Assembly: GCF_014066305.1 (NCBI RefSeq)
Contig: NW_023501068.1
Span: 543,501 to 607,500 of the forward strand
DNA length: 64,000 nucleotides
Reading direction: 5' to 3'
Source of the DNA: Letharia columbiana
Lineage: Eukaryota; Ascomycota; Lecanoromycetes; Lecanorales; Parmeliaceae
Within the stretch, counting starts at the first letter, position 1. Every line of letters starts with the position of its first letter. Positions 47,312 through 59,800 of the stretch are shown piece after piece. The translations under genes were made by a program, and so were the position numbers. The notes beneath the pieces were generated by a model that did not search any database, was not told the DNA's origin, and saw nothing but the letters and a program-made list of their open reading frames with translations.

Positions 47312-50300
47312 CTCTTCTTCGCATATATTCTTTTATAAGCGAAATCTAGTAAATACGAAGTTCAATACTAACGGCGTTAAAATTAGATAGATAAGGTGAG
47401 ACTAGCGTCGAGTAATAAGCGTAAATCAATATCGAATAGTTAAGGTAAGTTAGTGTCGGGTATTTAGCGTAAAAAACACACCCCCTATACCTCTACCCCC
47501 TTATACGAATGAAATTAAAAAATACGAGATTTAAAGTTTACGATGTCCAGAATAGGGTAGGTAAAGTGAAAAGTCGAAATCTGAAAATGACTATGTCAAA
47601 CCATAGCCCGCACCCAAATTCCACTTTTTATCAAAAAGCGGTTTTTCGGAAATTTTATTTTCAGGCCATCTGGTGCACACCAAAAATCGATCGATTCGAG
47701 GCCGGAGAATATTTATGAGAATAACTGAAATAATTGAAAGAAATTCTTCTAGCTATATGTCGCCGACTGTAAGATCTCTATAAGAGTCGTTTTAGATAAT
47801 TAGTCCTTAGCAATAGTAGCTGCAATAGCGATAATTTGAAGGTATAATATTCGAGACATTAATAACAAATAGATATAGATTTCTCGAAAGAGCTCTAGAA
47901 GTTTTAATAACGATAGCGGTAATAGCGCTAAAGAAATAGTCGTTTCGGTATAAAATAACGAGTTCGTAGAGTATTAAGCTTAATATAGCGGCTCGGCGAA
48001 CGACTTAAGTCGATTATTTATAATGCGAAGACTAATAAAATAGCTCCCCTAAAGTAAGTAACTTCTTTATATTAAGATTATTAAGCTATAATTATAAGCG
48101 ATATTTCAATCTAATAAATCGACGAAAACTCTTAAACTTATTCTTATAGAGGGTCTTAATAAGATTATCGACTATCTATCGATTAATAGAGATATATTCT
48201 AAAGCGACGTTCTTAGCGATAACTTATTCTCGTATATAGTAATATTAAATATTAATATATTTAATATAGATATAGAATTAGAGATTCTTAGCTAGTATTA
48301 TAGCGCCTTAATTATTATAAAAGATAATTATCGCTTACGTTTATTTATTACTAAAATTAAGCTAATTTAGAAGATCGCGTAGTTAAATTACTTCCTTAAT
48401 AGTCTATATTTAATCGATATATTTAATCTTATAAGTCGAGAGCGCTACGATAAGCTATCGCTTCGATAATTAATTAATAATCTCGCTATCGATATCAAAT
48501 ATATACTTAAATATAAAGCGATAGATATCTTAATTATCAACTTAATCGACGTCGATATAATCGCTTAAAGATTTTAAATCTCCTCTAAAGACGAGTTAGT
48601 AATCGACGATTTATCTAAGATAGCGAAAAATCCGCTTAATCGCTTTCTAATAGGCTTTATTAGAGTTTAAGCTATATCGAGATATTATTAAAATCGTAAA
48701 TATAATATCTAATCTCGTATTAAGCATTACATATATTAATAATTCTATTATCAACTAGTATTTAATATAAAAGACTTCGAAGACTTAAAAGTCCTCTTCG
48801 AATATTTAATATCTTTCGATATCTATAAAAGTAGATATATCTTTAAATTCCTATATACTATATTTAGTAAGAAACTTTTTAATATATTCTATCTAATCGA
48901 GTTAAATAATATAATTAATACGATCTCTAATAATAGTTATATTTAGATAATAGATATATAATCTTAAGTTAATTATTTCGAAGTAATTACTAAGTTTATC
49001 TTTAATATCTTAAATTTCTACTTTATTAAAGTTAACTAAGAGGATATTATCTATATAGATTATAATAATTATAATATCGTTAATAAAGATCGAGAAATTA
49101 GCCGTAATAGGCTTAAAGCCTAATTCTTTTAGATATATAGAGAGGGTATTATATTAGACTCTCGAGGATTACTTTAAATCGTATAGCGTCTTCTTTAGCT
49201 TATATATCTTATACTTATCACTCATCTTAAAGTCTATAAACTACATTATATAAATAATTTCCTTTATATTATTATAGAGAAAAGTAATTTTAATATTCAT
49301 TTACTTTAATTTTTAATTAAGGGCTATCGCTAAAGTAAAGATCGCTTTATAGCTTATAAACTTAACTACGAAGGCGAAAGTCTTATTAAAATCCACGCCT
49401 TCGCGCTATTTAAAATTACGAATTACTTATCGAGCTTTATACCGCATAATCTCCTCTATAAAACCTCGCTTAAATTTATAAACCCATTTACCGCCTAGAG
49501 TATACATATTTAAGAGTAGATTTACTAAGATTTAAATATTATTAGCTATAAGAAAATCAACTTCTTTCTATATAATAAATTTCTATTTCATTTTTCGATA
49601 TTCATTTACTATTATCTCTTAATAGATTTAAGGCTTAAATAGCTTAAAAGTATTAACTTTAACTAAAAGAGCGAGTAAATCTAGCGAAAGATCGCGATAA
49701 GCTTTAAAAACTTCGTATCGCTTAGGCTACTTTAAGAAAGACTATCAATTAGTTATAGATCTAATTATAGACCTTACTAGAGCTTATAAAGCTATCGAGA
49801 TAGATTTCGCGAGCGTATTTTCGCTTAGAGTTTCAAGTAATTTCGACTCTATCCCCTTTAAATATATCTACGAAGATATCTATAGCGATATCTCTCTAAT
49901 AAAGATTCATATAATAATAACAAATTCTCTTCTAACGGCTTTAACTAAGATAATTACCACTTCGATAAATATTTCCCATCTTATTCTTTTCGAGGCTTTC
50001 TCCTTTAAAACTAATATTAAAGAGGCGGTTAATAGCTTATATACGATCTTTTCTAGCGCATCTATATAACGCTTATTTCTATTCTTAGACAGATTTTAAT
50101 TATTAACCTCTCTTTCCTTAGCGAGATTAAGCTTAAATAAGATAGACTTAAAAAAAACGTTATTAATTTAAGTTATATTTAAATAAACCTAAATTTTATT
50201 ATTTAATATTAGTATATAATAAAATTGATTAGCTTTATAGTTAATTAAGCGCCTCTTATAAGCGTAGTTCTCATATTTAATTTAACTAATATTTAGCAAA

Positions 50301-53300
50301 TATATTTAATAGAAATTAATTTATTCGATGATTTAAAGATATAAAATATTAGATAAATAGTCTATAAAGGCCTTATAAGGGATAACGTTCCTTCTTAATA
50401 TTAATTATAGATTGCGTAGGTAATTAGAAGCCCGCGTAAATTTCGACTAGTACTTTTATAATAGCCTACTCTCTTTAAGTATAGCGCTAGCCTTACTTTA
50501 TATCGTTTAGTCGAGATATTTAAATTTATTATTTATTTAGAAGTTATTAGATATAATATCTTCCTAGATAATTTCTTTAATAAGCCGAAAGGTATATATA
50601 TTATAGTTATTATACTCGGAATTATAATTACTACGAAACCTAATATAAACGTAATTTCTATATTCGACTTAATTTAGAAAAGACTTAAATATCGCGAGGA
50701 TTATAGGATTATTCTTATTAGAAAGTAAGAATATAGCGAAATAAAGCGTTTTATCGTCTAGAAAGATTGCTATTTATTTATAATTATTATAAGAAATAGG
50801 GAAAAACTCTTAAAGATTACTATAGATTAGGTTATTCTCTTAGCGACCTAATATTATATAACGCTTATATGATTTAACTTTTATATTAATAATGCTATAT
50901 AGTTCGCACGCGTCCCTAGAGAGTAAAATAAATAAATTTATTTCGATATATATTTTAGCTAATTTCTTAAGATTCTAAAACTCTAAGTAGTTATAATGAG
51001 CGTATCATATACGTAAGATTTTCTTATCGATTTGAGAATCTAGAGTATTAGCGAATAAGAATAAGAATTTAGATTTAGACATAGATATAAATATAGTAGA
51101 CTTATCATAGATAGAGATATCTTTATTAATGATTGCTAAGTATATAAGAGTCTCTATCTATACATCTAGCGTATAAAGATGATTACGCTAGCGTCTAAAA
51201 ATAATATTATACTCCTCTACTCTAATACTCTCGAATATAAGCTAAAGAAAATAGTTTTAATCTTCGAGTTACTCTTAAGAAATTAGATTAAAGTTACTAT
51301 TAGAAATATACTAGATATCTTTCACGCATAAAATTCGTTTACTCTCGAGACTCTTATATTTAAGCTTAATACGCTTAAAGTCAATAGCTATAGCTAAGCT
51401 ATTAACTTTATTAACTAGACGATATAATTTAAATAAAATAAAGATTTAAAAGACTAAGAAGTTACGAGTAATATACTAAGTATAAATACTATTAATAAAT
51501 TATAGATATAATAATATAATAGCTATAAACACCGAAGAAGTTTAATCTATAGTCTTTAAGCCCTTTTTAATAAAGGAATAATAGACTCGATTCTATAAGG
51601 ACTAAGAATTAGCGATAAGATATATAATATTCTCTAAGTTAAAATTAGTATATACTATGAAACTATATATTATTATTAGCTGAGTATACGCTATAATAAC
51701 CTTAATACTACTAAGCTAGCGATTAATAATAGACTTATTAATTTAAGTATTTTTATCTTTATCACCCGAGCTAGAGGAATTATTATTATTACCTCTCTTA
51801 CCGCCATCTTTATTACTATAACTATCACGACCTCCGTAACTACCGCGACCTCCCCTACTACTATTACTATTTCATTTCTTAAATTCGAAGTATAAAATAA
51901 TATATTCGATATCGTTATACTAGTCCTTTTTATAGTAGTTATAATACTTACAAGTCTAAGTATAAATACGAGAGTTACTAGTATAAGCTTCTTATTAAAT
52001 TCTATACTCGATAGTTCCGCCGGCGATAACTAACGTAATAACGCTCTATAAGTTATATATAAAGAAGTTATTAACTAGCGCAATTAGTATATAAGCTTTA
52101 ATACTAATCGAGTTAATGAAATTAGTTATAATATTAATAAATCGAGTAATCGCGTAGTTTAGATCGAACTTTACGATATTATTATTCTTAAAAACATTAT
52201 AGTTTTAATTATATTATTCGCAATATAAATTATATAGAGAATTTAAGTCTAAATAAAAGCGATAAATCTTTCAATTTTTATTAAACTTTAACTTCGAAAA
52301 TAAATTATCGAACTCGTCTAGAATCTTTATAAATCTATCGACGTAGAATTAGAGATCGTTATCACACTTCGCAAAAATAACGTTATTCATCTTTCTAAAC
52401 GTGGAATTAAGAATACTCGAGCTCTAGAGCTTAAACTCATTTAGAGTCTCTTAGACTTCTTTAATATTAGTCTTATTCTTAATCTTAGAATATAAATTCT
52501 TTTTATAGCGCAATTTTAGTATAATATAGATTTAATCTTATATCTATAGTTAGCTATTAACCTAGGCTTTAGTAATAATAATATTAATAATTAGCTTTAT
52601 ATAATCTTTTTCGATATAGCGCTATAGCCGAAATAGCTTTAATTTATTCTTAAACTATTACTTTTAGATTTAATAATTAAAGATATCTTTAAGTTTATTA
52701 ATATTATCGAGGTAACTTAAAGAGATCGAGATTTTAAATTTCTCGAAAGATATAATACTTAGAGGCTTAATAAGCTCTCTTTATTAGAGAATAAGCTAGA
52801 TAAGCTAAATAAGCTCGCTCTATTAAAGTCTAAGTTTAAAGATAAAGCCTATATATTAATAAGGCTTAAAGAAATAATTAAGATAAGCGATATCGACGAG
52901 ATTAAGCGCGCTCGAAGATTAAAAAGATCTTCGTTAAAGATTAGCTCTAATAGAGACTTAGAGGTTAATTACCTTAATATCGAATTAGAATTAATAAGAG
53001 AGCTTAGTATATACTTACTCTCGCTATTAAAATATTCCTTATAGTATATTAGAGATTTAAGCGTATAAGAGAAGTCTTACTAAGCTTTAAAATTAGCTTA
53101 ATATAGCTTAGATCTTTATTTACGAAGATTTATTATTTATTAATACTCGAAATAGCGAATAATATTCTATCGAAAAGTTAAGTAATTAATAAATTTTAAA
53201 GATATTAAAGTAGTTTAAGAACGTCGTAATAATACGAATTTATCTCTTATACGCAGATACGATACTATATTATTAAGATTATATTAGCCATCTTAATAGC

Positions 53301-54089
53301 TAAAAGCTTTAATTATCTTCTCTAAAATTAATTTAACTAAAGTTCGAGATCGAGATTAAGACCGATCGCAAGGTTATTTACTTACTATCGAGATATTTTA
53401 CCTCTAAGATAAGTACTCACATTAAGGCTTCTTTACGACAATAGAGATTTCTTTCCCCTTTTACTTTCAAGATTAGAATTTTTACTCTTTCGATTAATAT
53501 ACCTCTATTAGCGATGATTAAGAACTACGCAATTAGCGTCGAAGCTAAAGTTATTTCCTCTTAAATTATACTTCTCTCAGCGATGGCTAAGATAACTAGT
53601 TTTTAGTCTCTATTACGAATATTTTATAATTAAATAAATACGAAGTCTAAATACTCGCTATCTAATTCTTTAATATTTACGATATATAAATAAAAGCGTA
53701 TTACTTCTTTATTTAGCGTATTTCATATAAGAAAGCTAGTAATATTTTAGAGACCTTAGCGATAATATAATTTAATTAATTATATAGCGGCTTTAATAAT
53801 CTTAACTAGATATAATATATCTTAACTCGCTTTATATTACTTTAGTTAAGAAGTAAAAGTACTTAAGCGAAAGCCCTTAGCTCTTAAATTATAGGCGAAT
53901 TATAGTTATTTAAATTTAGAATAATTATTTTAAAATAGAAATTTTCTATAGTAAGAAGATTAATAAAGCCTTCTATAGTTATAATTATCTTTATTATAAT
54001 AGATATAAATATTTAAAAATAACCGTAGCCATAGCGATAAATTATATTATTACTAAAATAGTTATTAAGTATAGCTTAAGCTTATAATC

Positions 54090-54241
54090 TATTAAAATAT
54101 AAAGATAGAATACTTAGTTATATTAACTATAGAGTTCTATAAAAAAAAAAAGCGACTTAATATAAGCGCGCTAAGGCGTATTACGTAACGTAGTTACGTA
54201 ATTATTAAGACGCTAAAAGTTACGTAATTCGAATTTTAATA
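54090..54241 (-). repeat. LTR of Copia-B copy 2 (high-coordinate, 5' LTR)
   Basis: 152 bp, same borders as the partner LTR, with additional C-to-T and G-to-A changes (for example GAATTTTAATA for GAATTTCAACA). On the minus strand it is followed by GATTATAAGCTTAAGC, the probable primer-binding site. Confidence 0.88.
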
Positions 54242-54640
54242 TACTCTATAATTTAAAATAATAATTTAAAGATTTTAATAGAAAATAATAAAGTAATTAA
54301 AGAGTTAAAAATAGAGTAAGAGATTTTAATAGTTATAAATATATTAAGAAATTAATATAATATAACTTATAAATATAATATAGTAGAAAGATTTTTATTA
54401 ACTATATATTTATAGAGTAGATATATATAAAGAAAGACGCGTTAAGATTTAATTAGAAAGATATAGCGAGTATAGAAAATTAATTCGTAATAGAATATTA
54501 ATTTATTTACTTATAGTATCTAATTAAAAAGCGTAATAACTCTAAATTTATAATTAACTATATATATAAATTTAAGATTTTTTAACTTAACTCTATCTTA
54601 TTCTTTTATATATATTCTTTTAATTATATTATTTAATACG
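54242..54640 (-). repeat. R1 interspersed repeat, copy 11, right piece
   Basis: Continues the R1 copy interrupted at 47159 (TATAATTTAAAATAATAATT, then TTAATAGAAAATAATAAAGT). It contains an extra ~120-bp insert (about 54380-54500) similar to 34.14-34.22 kb of the Helitron-like element, and ends AACTCTATCTTATTCTTTTA. Confidence 0.7.
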
Positions 54641-54644
54641 AGTA

Positions 54645-55012
54645 AATAGATAAGCGATCTTTGATAAGCGAACTTTGATGAGCGATATTTGAATTCCTTG
54701 CGCTTTAATGATTATAAGACAAATTTTCAAAATTCTTAAAGTTTCGAAAAGCCTAAATAGCGTTTTAAAATTTGAAAAAAAAAAATTCAAAATTTTAATA
54801 GAAAATAAAAAAGTTATTACTATTATGAATAACGTATATCTATAGTTTAATAAGAGAGGCGCGGGAGGGCGAGATTTTGATGGTTACGGACGCTAATTTA
54901 TTTATCCGCGATAATTTAGCGAGTCTAATTAAAGAGCGTAGTAACTCTAAATTAATAATTAACTGTATATATCAATTTAAGATTTTCTAGTTTAGCTCTA
55001 TCTTATTCTATT
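54645..55012 (-). repeat. R1 interspersed repeat, copy 12 (least mutated short form)
   Basis: Begins CGAGTAAATAGATAAGCGAT, contains GATCTTTGATAAGCGAACTT and TTGAATTCCTTGCGCTTTAA, and ends TAGCTCTATCTTATTCTATT. It keeps more TG and CA than other copies, so it is probably a recent insertion. Confidence 0.75.
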
Positions 55013-55112
55013 ATATATACTAATATTATTTATTTAATAAATTTTAATAGTAAAAAGTATTAAAAAATAAAAAATAAATAATAATATTATAAATTTATAT
55101 ATAATTATAAGA

Positions 55113-55705
55113 TACGAGTAAAGGTCTATAAATTAAATTTATAATCGTTTTATTAATTAGAACTGTCGAGTAAATTTAATAAGCGATCTTTAATAAGCGA
55201 TATTTGAATTCTTTATCTTTGAAGAACTATAAGACTAAATTTTAAGATTCTTTTTTTATTTAAAAGCCTATATTACGTTCTATAATTTAAAAGAAGAATC
55301 TTAAAATTTTAATAGAAAATAAAAAAGTTATTCTAAAATTAGATAATGTGCATCTGTTTTTTAATTAAGGCTATCGAGCGAATTGAATAAGCGAATTTTA
55401 ATAAGCGATATTTGAAATCCTTACCCTTTAATAATTAGAAGACTAAATTTTAGAATTTTTACGTTATTAAAAAGCGAACGTTATAGACTATAATTTGAAA
55501 AAAAATCTAAAAAATTTAATAGAAAATAGTAAAGTTATTAAGGAGTTAAAAGTAGAGTAAGAGATTTTTTAATAGTTATAAATACTAATTTATTTACTCG
55601 CGATAATTTAGTCGATCTAATTAAAGAGCGTAGATCTTATAAATTTATAATTAATTATATATATAAATTTAAGATTTTATAATTTAGCTCTATCTTATTC
55701 TATTA
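55113..55705 (-). repeat. R1 interspersed repeat, copy 13 (long form)
   Basis: Begins ACGAGTAAAGGTCTATAAAT and ends TAGCTCTATCTTATTCTATT. Two internal modules, both with GCGATATTTGAA words. Confidence 0.75.
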
Positions 55706-56181
55706 TATAGAGATCTATATCGAAAGTTCTATATTCGTTAAGACTCTTACGCTTAGACTTCGAATAACGCCTTATCTAAAGAATTATCTAAATAATACGT
55801 CTAGAGTTCTTCGAAATCGCACCTAGCTCTAGTTAGATTTCGAGGCTTATTACCCCTATTAAGACTAAAAGAAGTATCTTAAGTTTTATTATACGCTATA
55901 AGAAGATATTTTTAGACTTCTCTTTTATAGAGCCGCTTTTCGAAAGTAGAATTAGAGCTATATTAGTGCGGGTATAGAACTTTTAATATAGATCTCTATA
56001 GATATTAATTAATTATTTTATATAATTATAAAGTAAATTAATATAATTATAAAGTAAATTAATATAATATTAAAGTAAATTAATATAATATTAAAGTAAA
56101 CTAATATAATATTAAATTTAAATTAATATAGAATTTAATTAGAATTTAATTTATAATATTATAGATAGAATATATATATAT
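55706..56181. other. AT-rich region with a 21-bp minisatellite
   Basis: 55706-56010 is RIP-mutated unique-looking sequence. From about 56020 to 56125 a 21-bp unit (AAGTAAATTAATATAATATT) is repeated four to five times (phase at 56031, 56052, 56073, 56094). The left target duplication of the Gypsy element ends this stretch. Confidence 0.6.
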
Positions 56182-56186
56182 AAGAT

Positions 56187-56463
56187 TATTAGGCTTAATG
56201 CGTTATAGACCTTAACGCTACTTACGTTAAGACGCCGATATCATATATACTATATTAGAGTCCCTTTTAGAGTTTAGTTTTAATAATATATCTTATATAT
56301 CTAGAGGCTTAGCGGATATAGGTCTACTTTATATATCTCGAAGTTTTAATATTTTTTAGAGATTAGTTCTATTATTAAATATACTATTAAATTCTATAAC
56401 GATATTATATCTTTTATAATTTATATTCGCTAGCTAATTATTAGTAGACTACGCTCTTATAAT
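56187..56463 (+). repeat. 5' LTR of the Gypsy element
   Basis: 277 bp from TATTAGGCTTAATGCG to ACGCTCTTATAAT, matching 63033-63309 throughout with scattered transitions. Confidence 0.88.
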
Positions 56464-56676
56464 TCTAATCTCTCTATCTTTTAAAGGAAAAAATCTATTA
56501 TTATTACGATATTAAGTTTATCTCTAAATTATATAATAAAAAATGAAGATAATATTAAAAGTTATTATAGCGCTAATAATAAGTTTAAGAATTTTTTATT
56601 AGTAGAAGATTTTACTATAGAAGAACGTCTTATAGTCGCTAAGGCCGAAAATCGTCGTCTAAAATAAGAATAAAAA

Positions 56677-56862
56677 TTGATTATATTAAAGGTTTATAAT
56701 CGCGAGCTTTATAACGTTAGCTTATTATCTATAACTAGCGAGAGTTTATCTATATCGATTACTATCGCGTCTCTAGCGAATATATTAATTAAGATAAAAA
56801 TACTTCGCTCTAAAAGAATATATTCTTATAAGGGTATTAGTAAGGGAGAGCACCTACGCTAA
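56677..56862 (+). pseudogene. Residual gag frame of the Gypsy element
   Basis: A 61-codon open stretch (..LLSITSESLSISITIASLA..) starting shortly after the 5' LTR. It is a chance survivor of the element's gag region, which continues past its stop in the same frame as EVEIKFLISSKYF. Not an independent gene. Confidence 0.6.
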
Positions 56863-59800
56863 TTCCGCGAAGTCGAAATTAAGTTTCTTATAAGTTCTAA
56901 GTATTTTATTATTAACTAATTAAGAATTATCTATTATATATAATTCTTAGAAAACGACTTTAATACTTAATAATATAAATATTACTAAATCTATAACCTA
57001 AGAGATATAACTTTCGAATTCTTTAAGTAGTTTCTATTTAATTTAGTAGCGAATCTAGTAAATCGCCGTCTTCTCGCTTACGAAAAGTAAGAGAAAGCTA
57101 AATAACGCTTTAATTAGAAGATATCTATTTTTAAGATCTATTTAAAGAAGCTAGAGATCTATATAATTCTATTTTCTAAAAAGTATTAAGCTAATTTCTT
57201 CTTAACTAAACTTAGATTAGAGCTTAAAAATAAGATTTTAAATACTAATAGTATACCGAAGTAATAGAAAGAAATTCTTATCTAGACTATTATATAGAAA
57301 AAGATTTTAAAACGCGTACGCTTCGGCGGCGATTTTTATTTAAAATCTTTAGAGGAATCCGCTAAGAATAAGCTCTTAAAGAATCGAATTTCGAAGTCTA
57401 AATTAGCTTTAAATAGCGGCGCTTACGTAGCGCGTACTTAAGACAATAATATAAAGTATAAAACTAAATTCTTTAATCCTAATTATAAAAAGAATAGTTA
57501 TTTTTATTATAGAAAATAGGGTTATTAAATATTTAAGTATTTAAATCTCGATAAATCGCCTATAGTATATATCGGCGTAGTATTAATAAAAAAAGATTTA
57601 GTCTTATAATCGTCTTAGAAGTAAGATAAGAATAATAATTAATAGAGATAATCTCTTCTATCTTTACGAAAGAGTGAATAAAGCTTTAGAGTAAATAGAG
57701 ATAACTCATTACTTTACTCGACACTAAAGCGTATATTAATTTAATTTCGTAAAAGTTCGTAATCTAATAAAACTTAAAATTTTATAACGCTATCTTACTA
57801 TAATCGAAAGCGCTAAGCGACTAAAGTATATATTACTATAGCGCGTATTAGCTAAATTACTAGTTAGTAAATAGTTAAGATTAGAGTAGAAAATATAATA
57901 TACTTTTCTATATTATTAATTAAAAAGGCCTTAATATTATATTAAGTATACTCGAGCTAAATTAATTATAAGTATTATTAAATCTAATAACGAAGTAGTA
58001 GTAGTTTAAAGTTAACGCTAGCAAATTACAAATTAAAAAATTAACTAAATTTATTCGAACTATCAAAGAGAAGTTAAATATATTCGCGATTATATACGCT
58101 ATAGTAGCGCGAAGCGAATCGAAAAATAAGCGTAATCTAGAGCTTTCTTAGAAGTTATTAGAGTTTAATAATATTTTTTTTAATAAAAAAGTAGAGATCT
58201 TATTTACGCTTAAGTAGAGGGATTATACTATTAAGATTAAAAGCGATAAGAAACCGCTATATAGCTTCTTATATAATCTATTTTAAACGAAATTAACGAA
58301 GCTATAGTATTATCTAAAGAACTCTCTTTAGAAAGATTAGATTTACTACTCGACTTTCTTAGCCGAAGTATTAATTCTTTTTATTCTCAAAAAGAATAAG
58401 AAGCTTTATCTTTACGTTGATTATCGGGGTCTAAACGCGATAACTATTAAAAATCGATACCCGCTACTTCTAATTATCGAGACTTTAAATTACTTATATA
58501 AGATTAAAGTCTTTATAAAGCTAGATCTTAAGAATATTTATTATTAAATTCGAATTAAAGAAGATAATAAGTGGAAAATAGCGTTTCGTAATCGCTACGG
58601 CTACTTCGAATATTTAATTATATCTTTTAATCTTATTAATATATTAATAACTTTTTAAGCGTATATTAATAGAGCTCTTATAGATCTAATAAATATAATA
58701 TATATAGTATATTTAGATAATATTCTAATTTATAATACTAACTTAGCGAAGTATTAGCGATATATTAAATAAGTACTTAAGCGTTTACGCTAGTTTTAAC
58801 TATATATTAATTTAAAGAAGTATTAATTCTATATTAAATAGATTAAGTTTCTAGAGTTTATTATATCTATCGAAGATATTATAATAAATTAAAAATATAT
58901 TACTATTATTAAGAAGTAATTAAAATTAAAAAGTTATCGAGATATATAAGTCTTTTTAGATTTTATTAATTTCTATTAATAATTTATTTATGGCTATTTT
59001 AGTATAGTAGCGTTATTTACTAACTTACTTAAAGAGAGTAAAAATAATAAGAAATCTAGATTATTAGAGTAGATAGATAACGCTAAGTTAACGTTTTAGT
59101 AGCTTTAAAGTACTTTTATAACCGCGCTATTTCTACGCTACTATAATTTAAATTTAAAGCTATATCTTAAGATTAACACTTTTAACTTTAATATAAAAAT
59201 TATACTTTTATAATCGAATAAAAATAACTATTAACGATTAGTAGTATTCTAATCTAGAAAAATAATTTCTATAGAGTAAAACTATAAGATCTATAATTAA
59301 GAATTACTCGCTATTATAGCGTCTATAAAATAATAGCGTTATTATCTAGAAGGTAATACGTTTTATATTAAAGTTCTAACGAATTATAATAATCTTAAAG
59401 ACTTTATAAAGTAGAAGAAATTAAACTTTAGATAAGCCCGTTAAGCGTTAAAGTTAGTTATTTATAACTTTAAGATTTTTTATTAAATAAGTAAATTAAA
59501 CTCTATTAACCCGCTATCGCGGCGCCTTAACTATAAGAGAATTTCGCTATTAAATATTAAACTTTTATTAACACTATAGAATAAATTTATACTTTAAATT
59601 AATAGCGAGTAATTATAAAGAAATAAGAAGATTATAGTGGCGATAATATTCATATTTTATATTATTAGCGTCTAGATAGTTATTTCTAAAAGAGAGCTTA
59701 AGATCGTATAAGAGATTACTTATAACGTATTTTAAAGACTAATAAAAATATTAATTCGAGATCTATAAGTTTATAATAATTAAATAAGCTCTTTTCGAAT

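Larger units (their letters stand above)
47160..54241 (-). mobile_element. Copia retrotransposon B, copy 2, complete boundaries
   Basis: 7,082 bp, bounded by 152-bp LTRs (47160-47311 and 54090-54241) in direct orientation and by a 5-bp target duplication TACTC (47155-47159, 54242-54246). On the minus strand the order is as in Copia: a GAG-pre-integrase region around 51.2-51.4 kb with CVKDI.YISNSNFNLIS and LYTLDV, after a Gly/Ser/Asn-rich stretch at about 51.76-51.86 kb, then reverse transcriptase with LGFKPITANFSIFINDI and the box Y-I-D-N (from Y-V-D-D) at 49057-49046. The terminal ~600 bp at 47.2-47.8 kb is little mutated; the interior is RIP-damaged, with no frame left. Confidence 0.88.

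Noticed and set aside
47509..47718. Plus-strand 69-codon frame just inside the Copia-B LTR
   Set aside because: Lies in the lightly mutated 3' untranslated region of the retrotransposon, antisense to its coding direction, with no motif.
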